Below, piece by piece: positions 1-5,439 of a stretch of DNA of 5,439 bases; the first letter of the stretch is position 1, and each line of letters opens with the position of its first letter. The position numbers and the translations under genes were made by a program. Source of the stretch: Hyphomicrobiales bacterium (GTDB lineage Bacteria > Pseudomonadota > Alphaproteobacteria > Rhizobiales > JAUVMS01); contig JAUVMS010000279.1 in the NCBI GenBank assembly GCA_030600135.1, positions 1 through 5,439 on the forward strand. Direction: 5' to 3'. The notes below the pieces were generated by a model. The model worked only from the letters and a program-made list of their open reading frames with translations. It had not been told where the DNA came from and ran no database searches.

Positions 1-11
1 CGGATTGCTGC

Positions 12-86
12 TGGCACCCCCTAGGAGAATCGAACTCCTGTTTCCAGAATGAAAATCTGGCGTCCTAACCACTAGACGAAGGGGGC
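12..86 (-). tRNA. tRNA-Glu (anticodon UUC)
   Basis: This gene folds into a full 75-nt cloverleaf with the CCA end encoded in the DNA (complement of 12-14). On the minus strand the acceptor arm is GCCCCCT paired with AGGGGGT, the D stem is GTCT/GGAC, the anticodon stem is CCAGA/TCTGG, and the T arm is AGGAG-TTCGATT-CTCCT. The anticodon loop TTTTCAT puts UUC (complement of 51-53) at positions 34-36, which reads the glutamate codons GAA and GAG. The discriminator base is G73. The first acceptor pair is G1-U72, a wobble; the other six acceptor pairs are Watson-Crick. It lies 68 bp downstream of recJ on the same strand and has its own candidate promoter. Its terminator would be outside the window. 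Confidence 0.97.
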
Positions 87-103
87 TGACAAGATCGTGC
101 GTC

Positions 104-131
104 ATATAGAAAGGTTTGCTGTGGCGCGCAA
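104..131 (-). promoter_or_regulatory. Candidate promoter of tRNA-Glu
   Basis: On the minus strand there is a -35-like TTGCGC (complement of 126-131), a 16-base spacer and CTATAT (complement of 104-109). Shifting the -10 by one base gives TATATG with a 17-base spacer. CTATAT is the typical -10 form in alphaproteobacteria. A start about 7 bases downstream would leave a leader of roughly 10 bases before the tRNA 5' end at 86, which is usual for tRNA genes. This is a pattern match supported by position. Confidence 0.55.
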
Positions 132-154
132 GGCCGCTCTCGCCGGTCGGACAG

Positions 155-1993
155 CTAACGACCCTGCTCTGACGGTTTGGCAACATCATCAATGATGAGA
201 TCGATGCGTTCACGGCCACGCCAGGTGTCTTTTTTCAAATGCCCCAGAACGTGCAAAGGCAAGCCGCCACTGTTCAATAGCGCATCGCCAACCGGCGTCG
301 TGGCGGCGCGAAACGCGATTGCACTGAGCCTGCTCTTGTCGCCGGCCACCAGTGAGCAGCGTACGTGAGCCTCGCCGACGATCTTGGCGAAGTTGCAATA
401 ATGGGCGGGAAAGACGAAACGTGGGGTTGGGTTGCCGGCACCGTATGGCCCCGCGCGCTCGATGAGATCGACCAATTCCTTGGTCACCGCTCCGGCGGTG
501 AGCGCCCCGTCGACTTCGAGCCCGGCTTCGTCGCGTGCCATGTCGACGGCGCTCTGGAGGCGTTCGATCAGGAAGGCCCGCACGTCCTCGAGCTTGTCGC
601 GAGAAATTGTGACGCCGGCCGCCATGGTGTGGCCACCGCCTTTGATCAGTATACCGGCTGAAACCGCGGCGCGCACGGCCGCGCCGATATCAGCCCCACC
701 GACGGATCTGAGCGAACCGGTACCTTCGTTGCCACGATCCCAGGCAATCACCATGGAGGGGCGGGAAAAGCGCTCGGTTAGACGGCTGGCAACGAGGCCC
801 ACCAGTCCCTTATGCCAATCCTCGGAGCCGGCGACGAGTAGCGGAAGGTCCGGCTCTGCATCCAAGGTCATCTCAGCCTCGACCAGCGCGGTCTGCAGGA
901 TCTCGTCCTCCATGGCCTTGCGCTCGCGATTGAGGCGGTCGAGCAGTTCCGCGATTCGTCCAGCCTCAAGTTCGTCGTCACATGAGAGCAGTTTGGAGCC
1001 AAGCGCGGCATCGCCGATGCGCCCGCCGGCATTGATCCGCGGCCCTAGCACGAACCCCAGGTGATAGGTGTTTGGCGGACTGGTCAGGCCGGCGACGTCG
1101 GCAAGGGCCCGAAGCCCCGTGTTGCGCCGCATGCGCATGACCTGCAGACCCTGCACGACGAAGGCACGATTGAGACCGGTCAGCGGCACGACATCACACA
1201 CCGTGGCAAGCGCTACCAGGTCGAGCCATTCCAACAGGCTCGGTTCGTTACGACCGTCGCGGTACCAATTGCGTGTGCGCAGCGCACGAACCGTGGCCAC
1301 CAAGACCAGGAACACCACACCGGCGGCACACAGATCGCCGAGGCCACTCAGGTCGTCCTGGCGATTTGGGTTGACGATCGCCGCGGTTTGCGGGAGTGCC
1401 TCATCGGCCTGATGGTGGTCGATAACGACGACATCGATGCCACGAGCGCGCGCGGCTGCGAGCGAGGTTTCGCTGGTGGTGCCGCAGTCAACGGTGACAA
1501 TGAGCTCGGCACCTTCATCGATGAGCATCTCGATCGCAGTGGGGTTGGGGCCGTAGCCCTCAGTCATGCGATCGGGAATATAGATCCGCGGCTCGAGGCC
1601 ATGGGCTGAGAGGAAGCGGCTCATCAGCGCCGAGGATGATGCCCCGTCGACGTCGTAGTCGCCAAATATCGCGATCTGCTGCCTGGCGACAATGGCCTCG
1701 CCCAAACGCTCGGCGCCAGTGGCGACGTCCCGCAGCGAACCCGGGTCGGGCATGAGGTTTTTAAGCCGGGGGTCCATGACATCGGCGACGTCATCAAGTC
1801 CAATGCCACGAGCCGCGAGAATGCGGCCTAGGAGTTCGGGCAATCCAAACCGCTGGCTGATGGCCGCTGCCAAGTTGGCGGCCGAGGCGTGGAGCCGATC
1901 GAACCACGCTAGGTCGCGCGCGGATTGGCTGACACCGAGGAAGTGCTCGCGCACTTCGGAGCGCATCGGTTGGGCATTGGGAAGCGCGGACAT
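155..1993 (-). CDS. recJ: Single-stranded-DNA-specific exonuclease RecJ
   Basis: RecJ degrades single-stranded DNA 5' to 3' in the cytoplasm, acting in recombinational repair (RecF pathway), mismatch repair and base excision repair. The protein is 612 residues from the ATG, close to the usual RecJ size. It has the DHH phosphoesterase core: GDYDVDG at about 111-117 (metal-binding aspartates), VDCG at 168-171, IDHH at 191-194 and an Asp in the TVCDVVP motif near 267. GPRINAGGR follows at 317-325. The DHHA1 domain carries WHKGLVGLVASRL at about 393-405 and KGGGHTMAAG at 451-460. The C-terminal part, with AGPYGAGNPTPRF at about 514-526, fits the RecJ OB fold. All catalytic motifs are present. An in-frame GTG two codons upstream (1999) would give 614 residues; neither start has a strong Shine-Dalgarno, and the ATG was preferred by codon type. 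It is probably the last gene of the hom-glpX-recJ transcript; no clear terminator was seen after it. Confidence 0.97.
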   Translation of the reverse strand: MSALPNAQPMRSEVREHFLGVSQSARDLAWFDRLHASAANLAAAISQRFGLPELLGRILAARGIGLDDVADVMDPRLKNLMPDPGSLRDVATGAERLGEAIVARQQIAIFGDYDVDGASSSALMSRFLSAHGLEPRIYIPDRMTEGYGPNPTAIEMLIDEGAELIVTVDCGTTSETSLAAARARGIDVVVIDHHQADEALPQTAAIVNPNRQDDLSGLGDLCAAGVVFLVLVATVRALRTRNWYRDGRNEPSLLEWLDLVALATVCDVVPLTGLNRAFVVQGLQVMRMRRNTGLRALADVAGLTSPPNTYHLGFVLGPRINAGGRIGDAALGSKLLSCDDELEAGRIAELLDRLNRERKAMEDEILQTALVEAEMTLDAEPDLPLLVAGSEDWHKGLVGLVASRLTERFSRPSMVIAWDRGNEGTGSLRSVGGADIGAAVRAAVSAGILIKGGGHTMAAGVTISRDKLEDVRAFLIERLQSAVDMARDEAGLEVDGALTAGAVTKELVDLIERAGPYGAGNPTPRFVFPAHYCNFAKIVGEAHVRCSLVAGDKSRLSAIAFRAATTPVGDALLNSGGLPLHVLGHLKKDTWRGRERIDLIIDDVAKPSEQGR

Positions 1994-2104
1994 GGACACA
2001 CCGCATTGTTGATCGCTTTGTCGTCACTAGCCCGATTCGCGCGGCGATAACGTGGCCTGGCCCGAATTTCTCACCGTTTTGCACGACCAGATGCGGCCAA
2101 CTCA

Positions 2105-3079
2105 CTAACTTTGGATATCGTCGAATTGATGCTCCGCCGCGATCCATCTAACGGTTTTGGTTGCCGAGCGCATGACTACCGTTTCCGTCTCGATCAGATT
2201 GGGGCGAAAGCGCACGCCCTCGAGCATCGAGCCGGAGGTGACGCCGGTGGCCGAGAAGATGACATCACCGTTCGCCAGCTCATCGCGGGAGTATTTGCGC
2301 TGGATGTCCGTGATGCCAATAATGGCCGCCCTTTCGGTATCTTGCTGCTTCATTGGGTAGAGGCGGGCCTGAATCTGGCCGCCAATACATCGCAGCGCAG
2401 CGGCCGCGAGGACGCCTTCAGGCGCGCCGCCGATCCCCATATAGATGTCGACGCCGGTCTCCTCCGGATCGGTGGTATGGATAACGCCGGCGATGTCGCC
2501 ATCCCCAATGAGCTGAATTGCAGCGCCTGTAGCGCGCACCTCTTCAATGAGTTTTCCGTGCCGCGGGCGATCGAGAATGCACGCGGTTAGCTTGCTAATC
2601 CCAACACCCTTGGCCTTGGCGAGTGCGTTGAGATTGTCGCCCGGCGAGGCATCGAGGTCCACCAAACCTTCTGGAAAACCCGGGCCAATGGCGATCTTGT
2701 CCATGTAGATGTCCGGCGCGTGGAGGAGCGAGCCTTCCGTCGCGATGGCGACCACGGCCAATGCGTTAGGCAGGGCCTTGGCGCAGATGGTGGTGCCCTC
2801 GAGCGGGTCGACGGCAATGTCGACCTTGGGGCCGCCGCGACCGACCTCCTCGCCGATGAACAGCATCGGCGCTTCGTCGCGCTCACCCTCGCCAATGACG
2901 ACGCGACCTGAAATGGCCAGGCGGTTGAGTTCGCGGCGCATGGCGTCGACGGCCGCTTGGTCGGCGGCCTTTTCATCGCCTCGACCACGCAAGTGCGCAG
3001 CGGCGATTGCCGCCTGCTCGGTCACACGAACAATTTCAAGGGTCAGCGCGCGATCCAGAATCACTTGGTCTGACGTCAT
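2105..3079 (-). CDS. glpX: Fructose-1,6-bisphosphatase class II (GlpX)
   Basis: GlpX hydrolyses fructose 1,6-bisphosphate to fructose 6-phosphate, the committed step of gluconeogenesis, in the cytoplasm and with divalent metal. In some bacteria class II enzymes also act on sedoheptulose 1,7-bisphosphate; that is not decidable here. The 324-residue protein matches the family length. Visible motifs, numbered from the chosen ATG, are GEGERDEAP at 63-71, the lithium-sensitive phosphatase signature DIAVDPLEGT at 87-96, GDGD at 192-195, GIGGAPEG at 215-222 and ATGVTSG at 277-283. The start at 3079 is favoured because GGAGGGGAG lies just upstream; a longer in-frame reading from a TTG at 3094 would translate the Shine-Dalgarno itself. 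It follows hom after 44 bp and precedes recJ by about 110 bp, so it is probably co-transcribed. The enzyme is complete with no odd features. Confidence 0.97.
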   Translation of the reverse strand: MTSDQVILDRALTLEIVRVTEQAAIAAAHLRGRGDEKAADQAAVDAMRRELNRLAISGRVVIGEGERDEAPMLFIGEEVGRGGPKVDIAVDPLEGTTICAKALPNALAVVAIATEGSLLHAPDIYMDKIAIGPGFPEGLVDLDASPGDNLNALAKAKGVGISKLTACILDRPRHGKLIEEVRATGAAIQLIGDGDIAGVIHTTDPEETGVDIYMGIGGAPEGVLAAAALRCIGGQIQARLYPMKQQDTERAAIIGITDIQRKYSRDELANGDVIFSATGVTSGSMLEGVRFRPNLIETETVVMRSATKTVRWIAAEHQFDDIQS

Positions 3080-3083
3080 CCAT

Positions 3084-3092
3084 CTCCCCTCC
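3084..3092 (-). promoter_or_regulatory. Ribosome binding site of glpX (decides start)
   Basis: The minus strand reads GGAGGGGAG here. The GGAGG core is 8 bases from the ATG at 3079, an optimal distance. The in-frame TTG at 3092-3094 overlaps this site and so is unlikely to be the real start. This is the strongest Shine-Dalgarno in the window. Confidence 0.8.
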
Positions 3093-3123
3093 AAGCCTCA
3101 TCACCCGAATCTCACCGCAATTA

Positions 3124-4449
3124 TCACAGATTCTCGATCCGGATCATCTGTGGCTTGTGAACAATATGACCATCCGCGACGATTGCCTCGAGCGCTTTGC
3201 GAATGGCGGCTTCCGTTGTTGGGTGGGTGATCAAGACGACATTGGTGAGCTCGCCTGGCGCGCGACCGGCGTCGATACCGGGCAGGGCGCGGTGGGCACG
3301 TCGTTGGACAATGCTTTCGAGCGAAACCTCTTGTTCGGCCATACGTCCGGCGATGGCAGCAAAGGCTCCGGGCCGATCGTAAACGGACATCCGAATGTAG
3401 TAGGCGCCTTCATGGGCCCGCATACGAGCGCGCTCCTGAGGCACGAGATCGGCTGCCGGCCTGACAAAGGCAGGCGTGCGGTCGCCGCGCGCAATATCCA
3501 TGATATCGCTGACCACGGAGGAGGCCGTCGGGCCTGCTCCGGCGCCGGGGCCGACCAACATGATCGCACCGACATCGTCACCATCGACGGCGACGCAATT
3601 GGTGACGCCATTCACCTCGGCGATGGCGGAATGCTTTGGAACCATGGTGGGGTGGACACGCTGTTCGATGCCGGCATCGGTCTTGAGCGCGACACCGAGC
3701 AGCTTGATGCGGTAACCGAGTTCGTCCGCGGCATCGATGTCGGCGGGCGTAATGTTCTCGATCCCCTCGACGTAAATATCGTCAAACGCGACCTCGGTGC
3801 CGAATGCGATGCTGGTCAACAGCGCCAGCTTGTGGGCGGCATCAAAGCCGCCAATGTCAAATGTCGGATCGGCTTCGGCATAACCAGCGGCCTGAGCTTC
3901 GGCGAGAACATCGTCGAAGGCCCGCCCCTCGGTCATCATGAGGGGGAGGATATAGTTGCATGTGCCGTTCAAGATGCCATAGACGCGCCGAATCTCACTC
4001 GACCACAAGCTCTCGCGCAGCGCCTTGATGATGGGGATACCACCGGCGACCGCGGCCTCGAACTTGAGTGCTGCACCGCTTTTTTCGGCCAATCTTGCAA
4101 GCTCGGTCCCGTGATGGGCCAGGAGTGCCTTGTTCGCGGTCACTACCGATTTGCCGGACCGCAATGCTGCCTCAACGGCGTCATAGGCGGTGCCGGTCTC
4201 GCCACCGATCAACTCGATGAAGACATCAATATCCGGTGACACCGCCAACGCAACCGCGTCATCGACCCACTCGAAGCCCGAAAGATCAACACCGCGATCT
4301 TTTGTTCTGTCGCGGGCCGTGACGGCAACCAGTTGAATGCGGCGCGGCAATGCCGCTTGCAAGCGTTGCTGGCGCTCGTTGAGCAGCTTGACCACAGCTG
4401 CCCCAACTGTTCCCAGTCCCGCAATTCCCAGACGAATAGGTTTACTCAT
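3124..4449 (-). CDS. hom: Homoserine dehydrogenase
   Basis: This enzyme reduces L-aspartate 4-semialdehyde to L-homoserine with NAD(P)H, the branch point to threonine and methionine, in the cytoplasm. The 441-residue protein has the usual layout of the monofunctional enzyme with a regulatory tail. The Rossmann loop GLGTVG is at 11-16, TANKALL at 104-110, EAAVAGGIPII at 131-141 and GILNGTCNYIL at 158-168. The family signature (AEADPTFDIGGFDAAHK) is at 191-207, containing the conserved Asp residues and the catalytic-type Lys207. An ACT domain begins near 350 (YYIRMSVYDRPGAFAAIAG) and runs to about 425, suggesting feedback control by threonine as known for the family. There is no aspartokinase domain, so it is not the ThrA/MetL fusion. 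The ATG at 4449 begins MSKPIRLGIAG, which puts the Rossmann fold directly at the N-terminus as expected. The Shine-Dalgarno is weak. It is the first gene of the likely hom-glpX-recJ unit. Confidence 0.97.
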   Translation of the reverse strand: MSKPIRLGIAGLGTVGAAVVKLLNERQQRLQAALPRRIQLVAVTARDRTKDRGVDLSGFEWVDDAVALAVSPDIDVFIELIGGETGTAYDAVEAALRSGKSVVTANKALLAHHGTELARLAEKSGAALKFEAAVAGGIPIIKALRESLWSSEIRRVYGILNGTCNYILPLMMTEGRAFDDVLAEAQAAGYAEADPTFDIGGFDAAHKLALLTSIAFGTEVAFDDIYVEGIENITPADIDAADELGYRIKLLGVALKTDAGIEQRVHPTMVPKHSAIAEVNGVTNCVAVDGDDVGAIMLVGPGAGAGPTASSVVSDIMDIARGDRTPAFVRPAADLVPQERARMRAHEGAYYIRMSVYDRPGAFAAIAGRMAEQEVSLESIVQRRAHRALPGIDAGRAPGELTNVVLITHPTTEAAIRKALEAIVADGHIVHKPQMIRIENL

Positions 4450-4537
4450 TGCTCGAAGTCACCGCCTCAATGTGGCCCAGTTGCTTGATTGCCGGAGTTT
4501 ATGCCCGGTTTCAGTCAGCTGAGCGAGCATGATCTTG

Positions 4538-4566
4538 GGTCTAGAGACGATGACGTCGCAGTTCAA
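4538..4566 (-). promoter_or_regulatory. Possible promoter of the hom-glpX-recJ unit
   Basis: On the minus strand TTGAAC (complement of 4561-4566) is followed by exactly 17 bases and then TAGACC (complement of 4538-4543). The -35 is good and the -10 is weak. A start near 4530 would leave a leader of about 80 bases before hom. The position between the lipoprotein stop and hom is sensible, but the match is by eye only. Confidence 0.3.
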
Positions 4567-4606
4567 ATAGTTTTCCACAAGCCGCGCGCTTTTGCAGCGA
4601 GAGCTA

Positions 4607-4640
4607 AAACAGCGCCGACTTCAGGCCGACGAGTCGCTGC
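4607..4640 (-). terminator. Weak candidate terminator after the small lipoprotein gene
   Basis: The minus strand, about 22 bases past the lipoprotein stop, can form an imperfect hairpin: CAG and CGAC pair with GTCG and CTG, with a three-base bulge (GCG) on the 3' side and a 13-base loop. It is followed by only four T residues (TTTT). Position supports a terminator, but the bulge and short T-run make it weak; transcription could run on into hom. Confidence 0.25.
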
Positions 4641-4662
4641 GACGTTGGCGAAATCAAGTAGG

Positions 4663-4893
4663 CTATTTTCGTTTCTCGATTTCGGCCTCGGCGGAGCTGT
4701 TATGTGTTTCTTGGGATTTGGTCATCTCGTTGATGACGGTTTGCTGCTCCGCAGGTCTAAGCACATTCTCGGTTATCGTCTTGGCGCCAAATGTGCTGGG
4801 ATAGGGCAGCTCGCTCGAGCACCCTGCGAGCAGGCTGGTCACTATGCCACCGCAAAGAAGTGCGCAGCGCAGGCTGATAATTCTCGATGTCAC
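4663..4893 (-). CDS. Small predicted lipoprotein, function unknown
   Basis: This 76-residue protein starts with a lipoprotein signal peptide: a short N-terminus with Arg4 and Arg9, a hydrophobic stretch at about 10-22, and the lipobox LLAGC ending in Cys25. Cleavage and lipidation there would leave a mature peptide of only 52 residues. Ser follows the Cys at positions +2 and +3, so by the Asp+2 rule it would be sent to the outer membrane. The mature part has a Pro/Tyr-containing stretch (ELPYPSTFG, 28-36) and then a polar, probably helical tail, with RPAEQQTVINEMTKSQ at about 46-61 and a charged end (EAEIEKRK). The start is GTG at 4893; an in-frame stop lies two codons upstream, so no longer form exists, and GGAG about 10 bases upstream can serve as Shine-Dalgarno. 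It is divergent from phaC and upstream of hom on the same strand. I do not assign a family. The signal peptide makes the gene itself credible. Confidence 0.8.
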   Translation of the reverse strand: MTSRIISLRCALLCGGIVTSLLAGCSSELPYPSTFGAKTITENVLRPAEQQTVINEMTKSQETHNSSAEAEIEKRK

Positions 4894-4924
4894 GACTTAT
4901 TCGCTCCACCATCCCCAAGCAATA

Positions 4925-4980
4925 AACACGTTATCACGGTGTCGATTTAACAGATTCCCAGACAAAAGAACACGTTGTCA
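4925..4980. repeat. Pair of 12-bp direct repeats in the lipoprotein-phaC divergent region
   Basis: AACACGTTATCA at 4925-4936 recurs as AACACGTTGTCA at 4969-4980, with 11 of 12 bases the same and a 44-bp period, about four helical turns. The second copy contains TTGTCA, the candidate phaC -35. This could be a pair of operator sites for an unknown regulator of phaC, the lipoprotein gene, or both. The repeat is directly visible; the role is inference. Confidence 0.45.
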
Positions 4981-5003
4981 TCGAAGCGCGCTATCACTAG
5001 AGA
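4975..5003 (+). promoter_or_regulatory. Possible phaC promoter
   Basis: TTGTCA (4975-4980) is followed by exactly 17 bases and TAGAGA (4998-5003). The -35 differs from TTGACA at one base; the -10 is poor (three of six bases of TATAAT). A start near 5010 would give a leader of about 77 bases. The -35 overlaps the second direct repeat. Confidence 0.3.
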
Positions 5004-5086
5004 AGCTGCAGATAACTGTTAAAGCGAAAATTGCGGCCAAATTAGCCCGCACCCGTACCAAATTCGCGAAGGACGACGAGAGTCAA

Positions 5087-5439
5087 ATGCAGAAAAAAGT
5101 CGGCCAGGACGGCAAGCACACCGAACGCGATCGCGCAGCTGACTACATGATCGGCGATCCAGAAGAATTCGCTCACAACATGGCACGCCTCGTCGAGGAG
5201 GGCAGCAAGGTGCTCGCTGGTCTCATCGAGCGCTCCGGACCAGGTAACGGTCCCTACAGCGGCAGCGGCGAGATGGGCGAAGCCATGAAGACTATGGGCG
5301 AAGTCTATCAGCACTGGCTCACCCAGCCGGCGCGCCTTGCCGAAGCGCAGAGCGATCTGATGCGTGGCTACGTGGAGCTCTGGAACAGCTCCATGATGCG
5401 GATGATGGGACAACCGGCCAAGCCCGTCGTCGAACCGGA
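5087..5439 (+). CDS. phaC: Class I-type PHA synthase PhaC, N-terminal part (runs off window)
   Basis: PhaC polymerises (R)-3-hydroxyacyl-CoA into polyhydroxyalkanoate at the surface of storage granules. Only the first 117 codons are present; the frame is open to the window edge. The visible part is the N-terminal PhaC domain that precedes the alpha/beta-hydrolase catalytic domain: DPEEFAHNMARLVEEGSKVL at 24-43, then MGEVYQHWLTQPARLAEAQ at about 70-88 and LMRGYVELWNSSMMRMMGQP at 91-110, the usual helical pattern followed by a Pro-rich link. The catalytic Cys (G-x-C-x-G) and its Asp and His partners lie beyond the window. The ATG at 5087 is the first ATG, GTG or TTG in a frame that stays open upstream for well over 100 bases; GAGAG four bases upstream or AAGGA further off may serve as Shine-Dalgarno. 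Identification is from remembered family sequence patterns. A 123-residue reading on the other strand is a shadow. Confidence 0.88.
   Translation, partial: MQKKVGQDGKHTERDRAADYMIGDPEEFAHNMARLVEEGSKVLAGLIERSGPGNGPYSGSGEMGEAMKTMGEVYQHWLTQPARLAEAQSDLMRGYVELWNSSMMRMMGQPAKPVVEP

Noticed and set aside
1..86. tRNA-Glu considered as an attachment site of an integrated element
   Set aside because: No integrase gene, no repeat of the tRNA 3' end and no foreign-looking genes occur in the window; the sequence downstream of the tRNA is only 11 bases long.
432..1064. Plus-strand reading frame of 210 codons opposite recJ
   Set aside because: The product is Ser/Pro/Arg/Ala-rich low-complexity sequence, typical of a shadow frame, and recJ motifs are intact on the other strand.
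2000..2104. Gap between glpX and recJ searched for a promoter, terminator or small gene
   Set aside because: No -35/-10 pair with good spacing and no hairpin with a T-run was seen; it appears to be plain intergenic sequence.
1794..2147. Minus-strand reading frame of 117 codons bridging glpX and recJ
   Set aside because: It overlaps the ends of both real genes in another frame, is Arg/Pro-rich and has no motif.
3007..4239. Long plus-strand reading frame of 410 codons opposite hom and the start of glpX
   Set aside because: It lies antisense to a clear homoserine dehydrogenase with all its motifs, its translation shows no recognisable domain, and long antisense frames are common in GC-rich coding DNA.
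4489..4950. Plus-strand reading frame of 153 codons opposite the small lipoprotein gene
   Set aside because: It has no recognisable domain, and the opposite strand has a proper lipoprotein signal with a Shine-Dalgarno.
5005..5011. CTGCAG considered as a PhaR-type site near phaC
   Set aside because: PhaR sites as I know them are CTGC and GCAG separated by 3-4 bases; here the halves overlap without a spacer, so it is only a 6-bp palindrome.
5042..5413. Minus-strand reading frame of 123 codons rich in His, Ala and Leu
   Set aside because: It is antisense to the PhaC N-terminal domain, whose plus-strand translation matches the family pattern; the His-rich start is the reverse of the Met-rich PhaC segment.

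Overview
The window looks like ordinary chromosomal DNA from a moderately GC-rich alphaproteobacterium, possibly of the Hyphomicrobiales (rhizobial) side. This rests on the gene order hom-glpX-recJ on one strand, the presence of a PHA synthase gene (phaC), alphaproteobacterial-looking promoter elements (CTATAT-type -10), and the style of the RecJ and GlpX proteins. The genus cannot be fixed from the sequence alone. All large genes are intact, and there is no sign of a mobile element, phage or CRISPR array.

Layout, left to right: a tRNA-Glu(UUC) gene with encoded CCA lies on the minus strand at the left edge, just behind a good promoter. Next come three large minus-strand genes, transcribed from right to left: hom (homoserine dehydrogenase, 3124-4449), glpX (class II fructose-1,6-bisphosphatase, 2105-3079) and recJ (single-strand DNA exonuclease, 155-1993). 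The gaps are 44 bp between hom and glpX and about 110 bp between glpX and recJ, so one transcription unit is likely. A possible promoter sits upstream of hom. Further right, a small minus-strand gene (4663-4893) encodes a short lipoprotein with a clear signal peptide and lipobox. An AT-richer divergent intergenic region of 193 bp follows, and the window ends inside the N-terminal part of a plus-strand phaC gene (from 5087).

Functionally, hom supplies homoserine for threonine and methionine, glpX drives gluconeogenesis, phaC stores carbon as polyhydroxyalkanoate, and recJ serves DNA repair. Apart from sharing a transcript, hom, glpX and recJ have no obvious mechanistic link; the arrangement is a recurrent alphaproteobacterial one.

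The least explained parts are the small lipoprotein next to phaC and the divergent region between them, which holds a near-perfect 12-bp direct repeat 44 bp apart, one copy overlapping a candidate phaC -35 element. I found no convincing evidence of a wholly new system.
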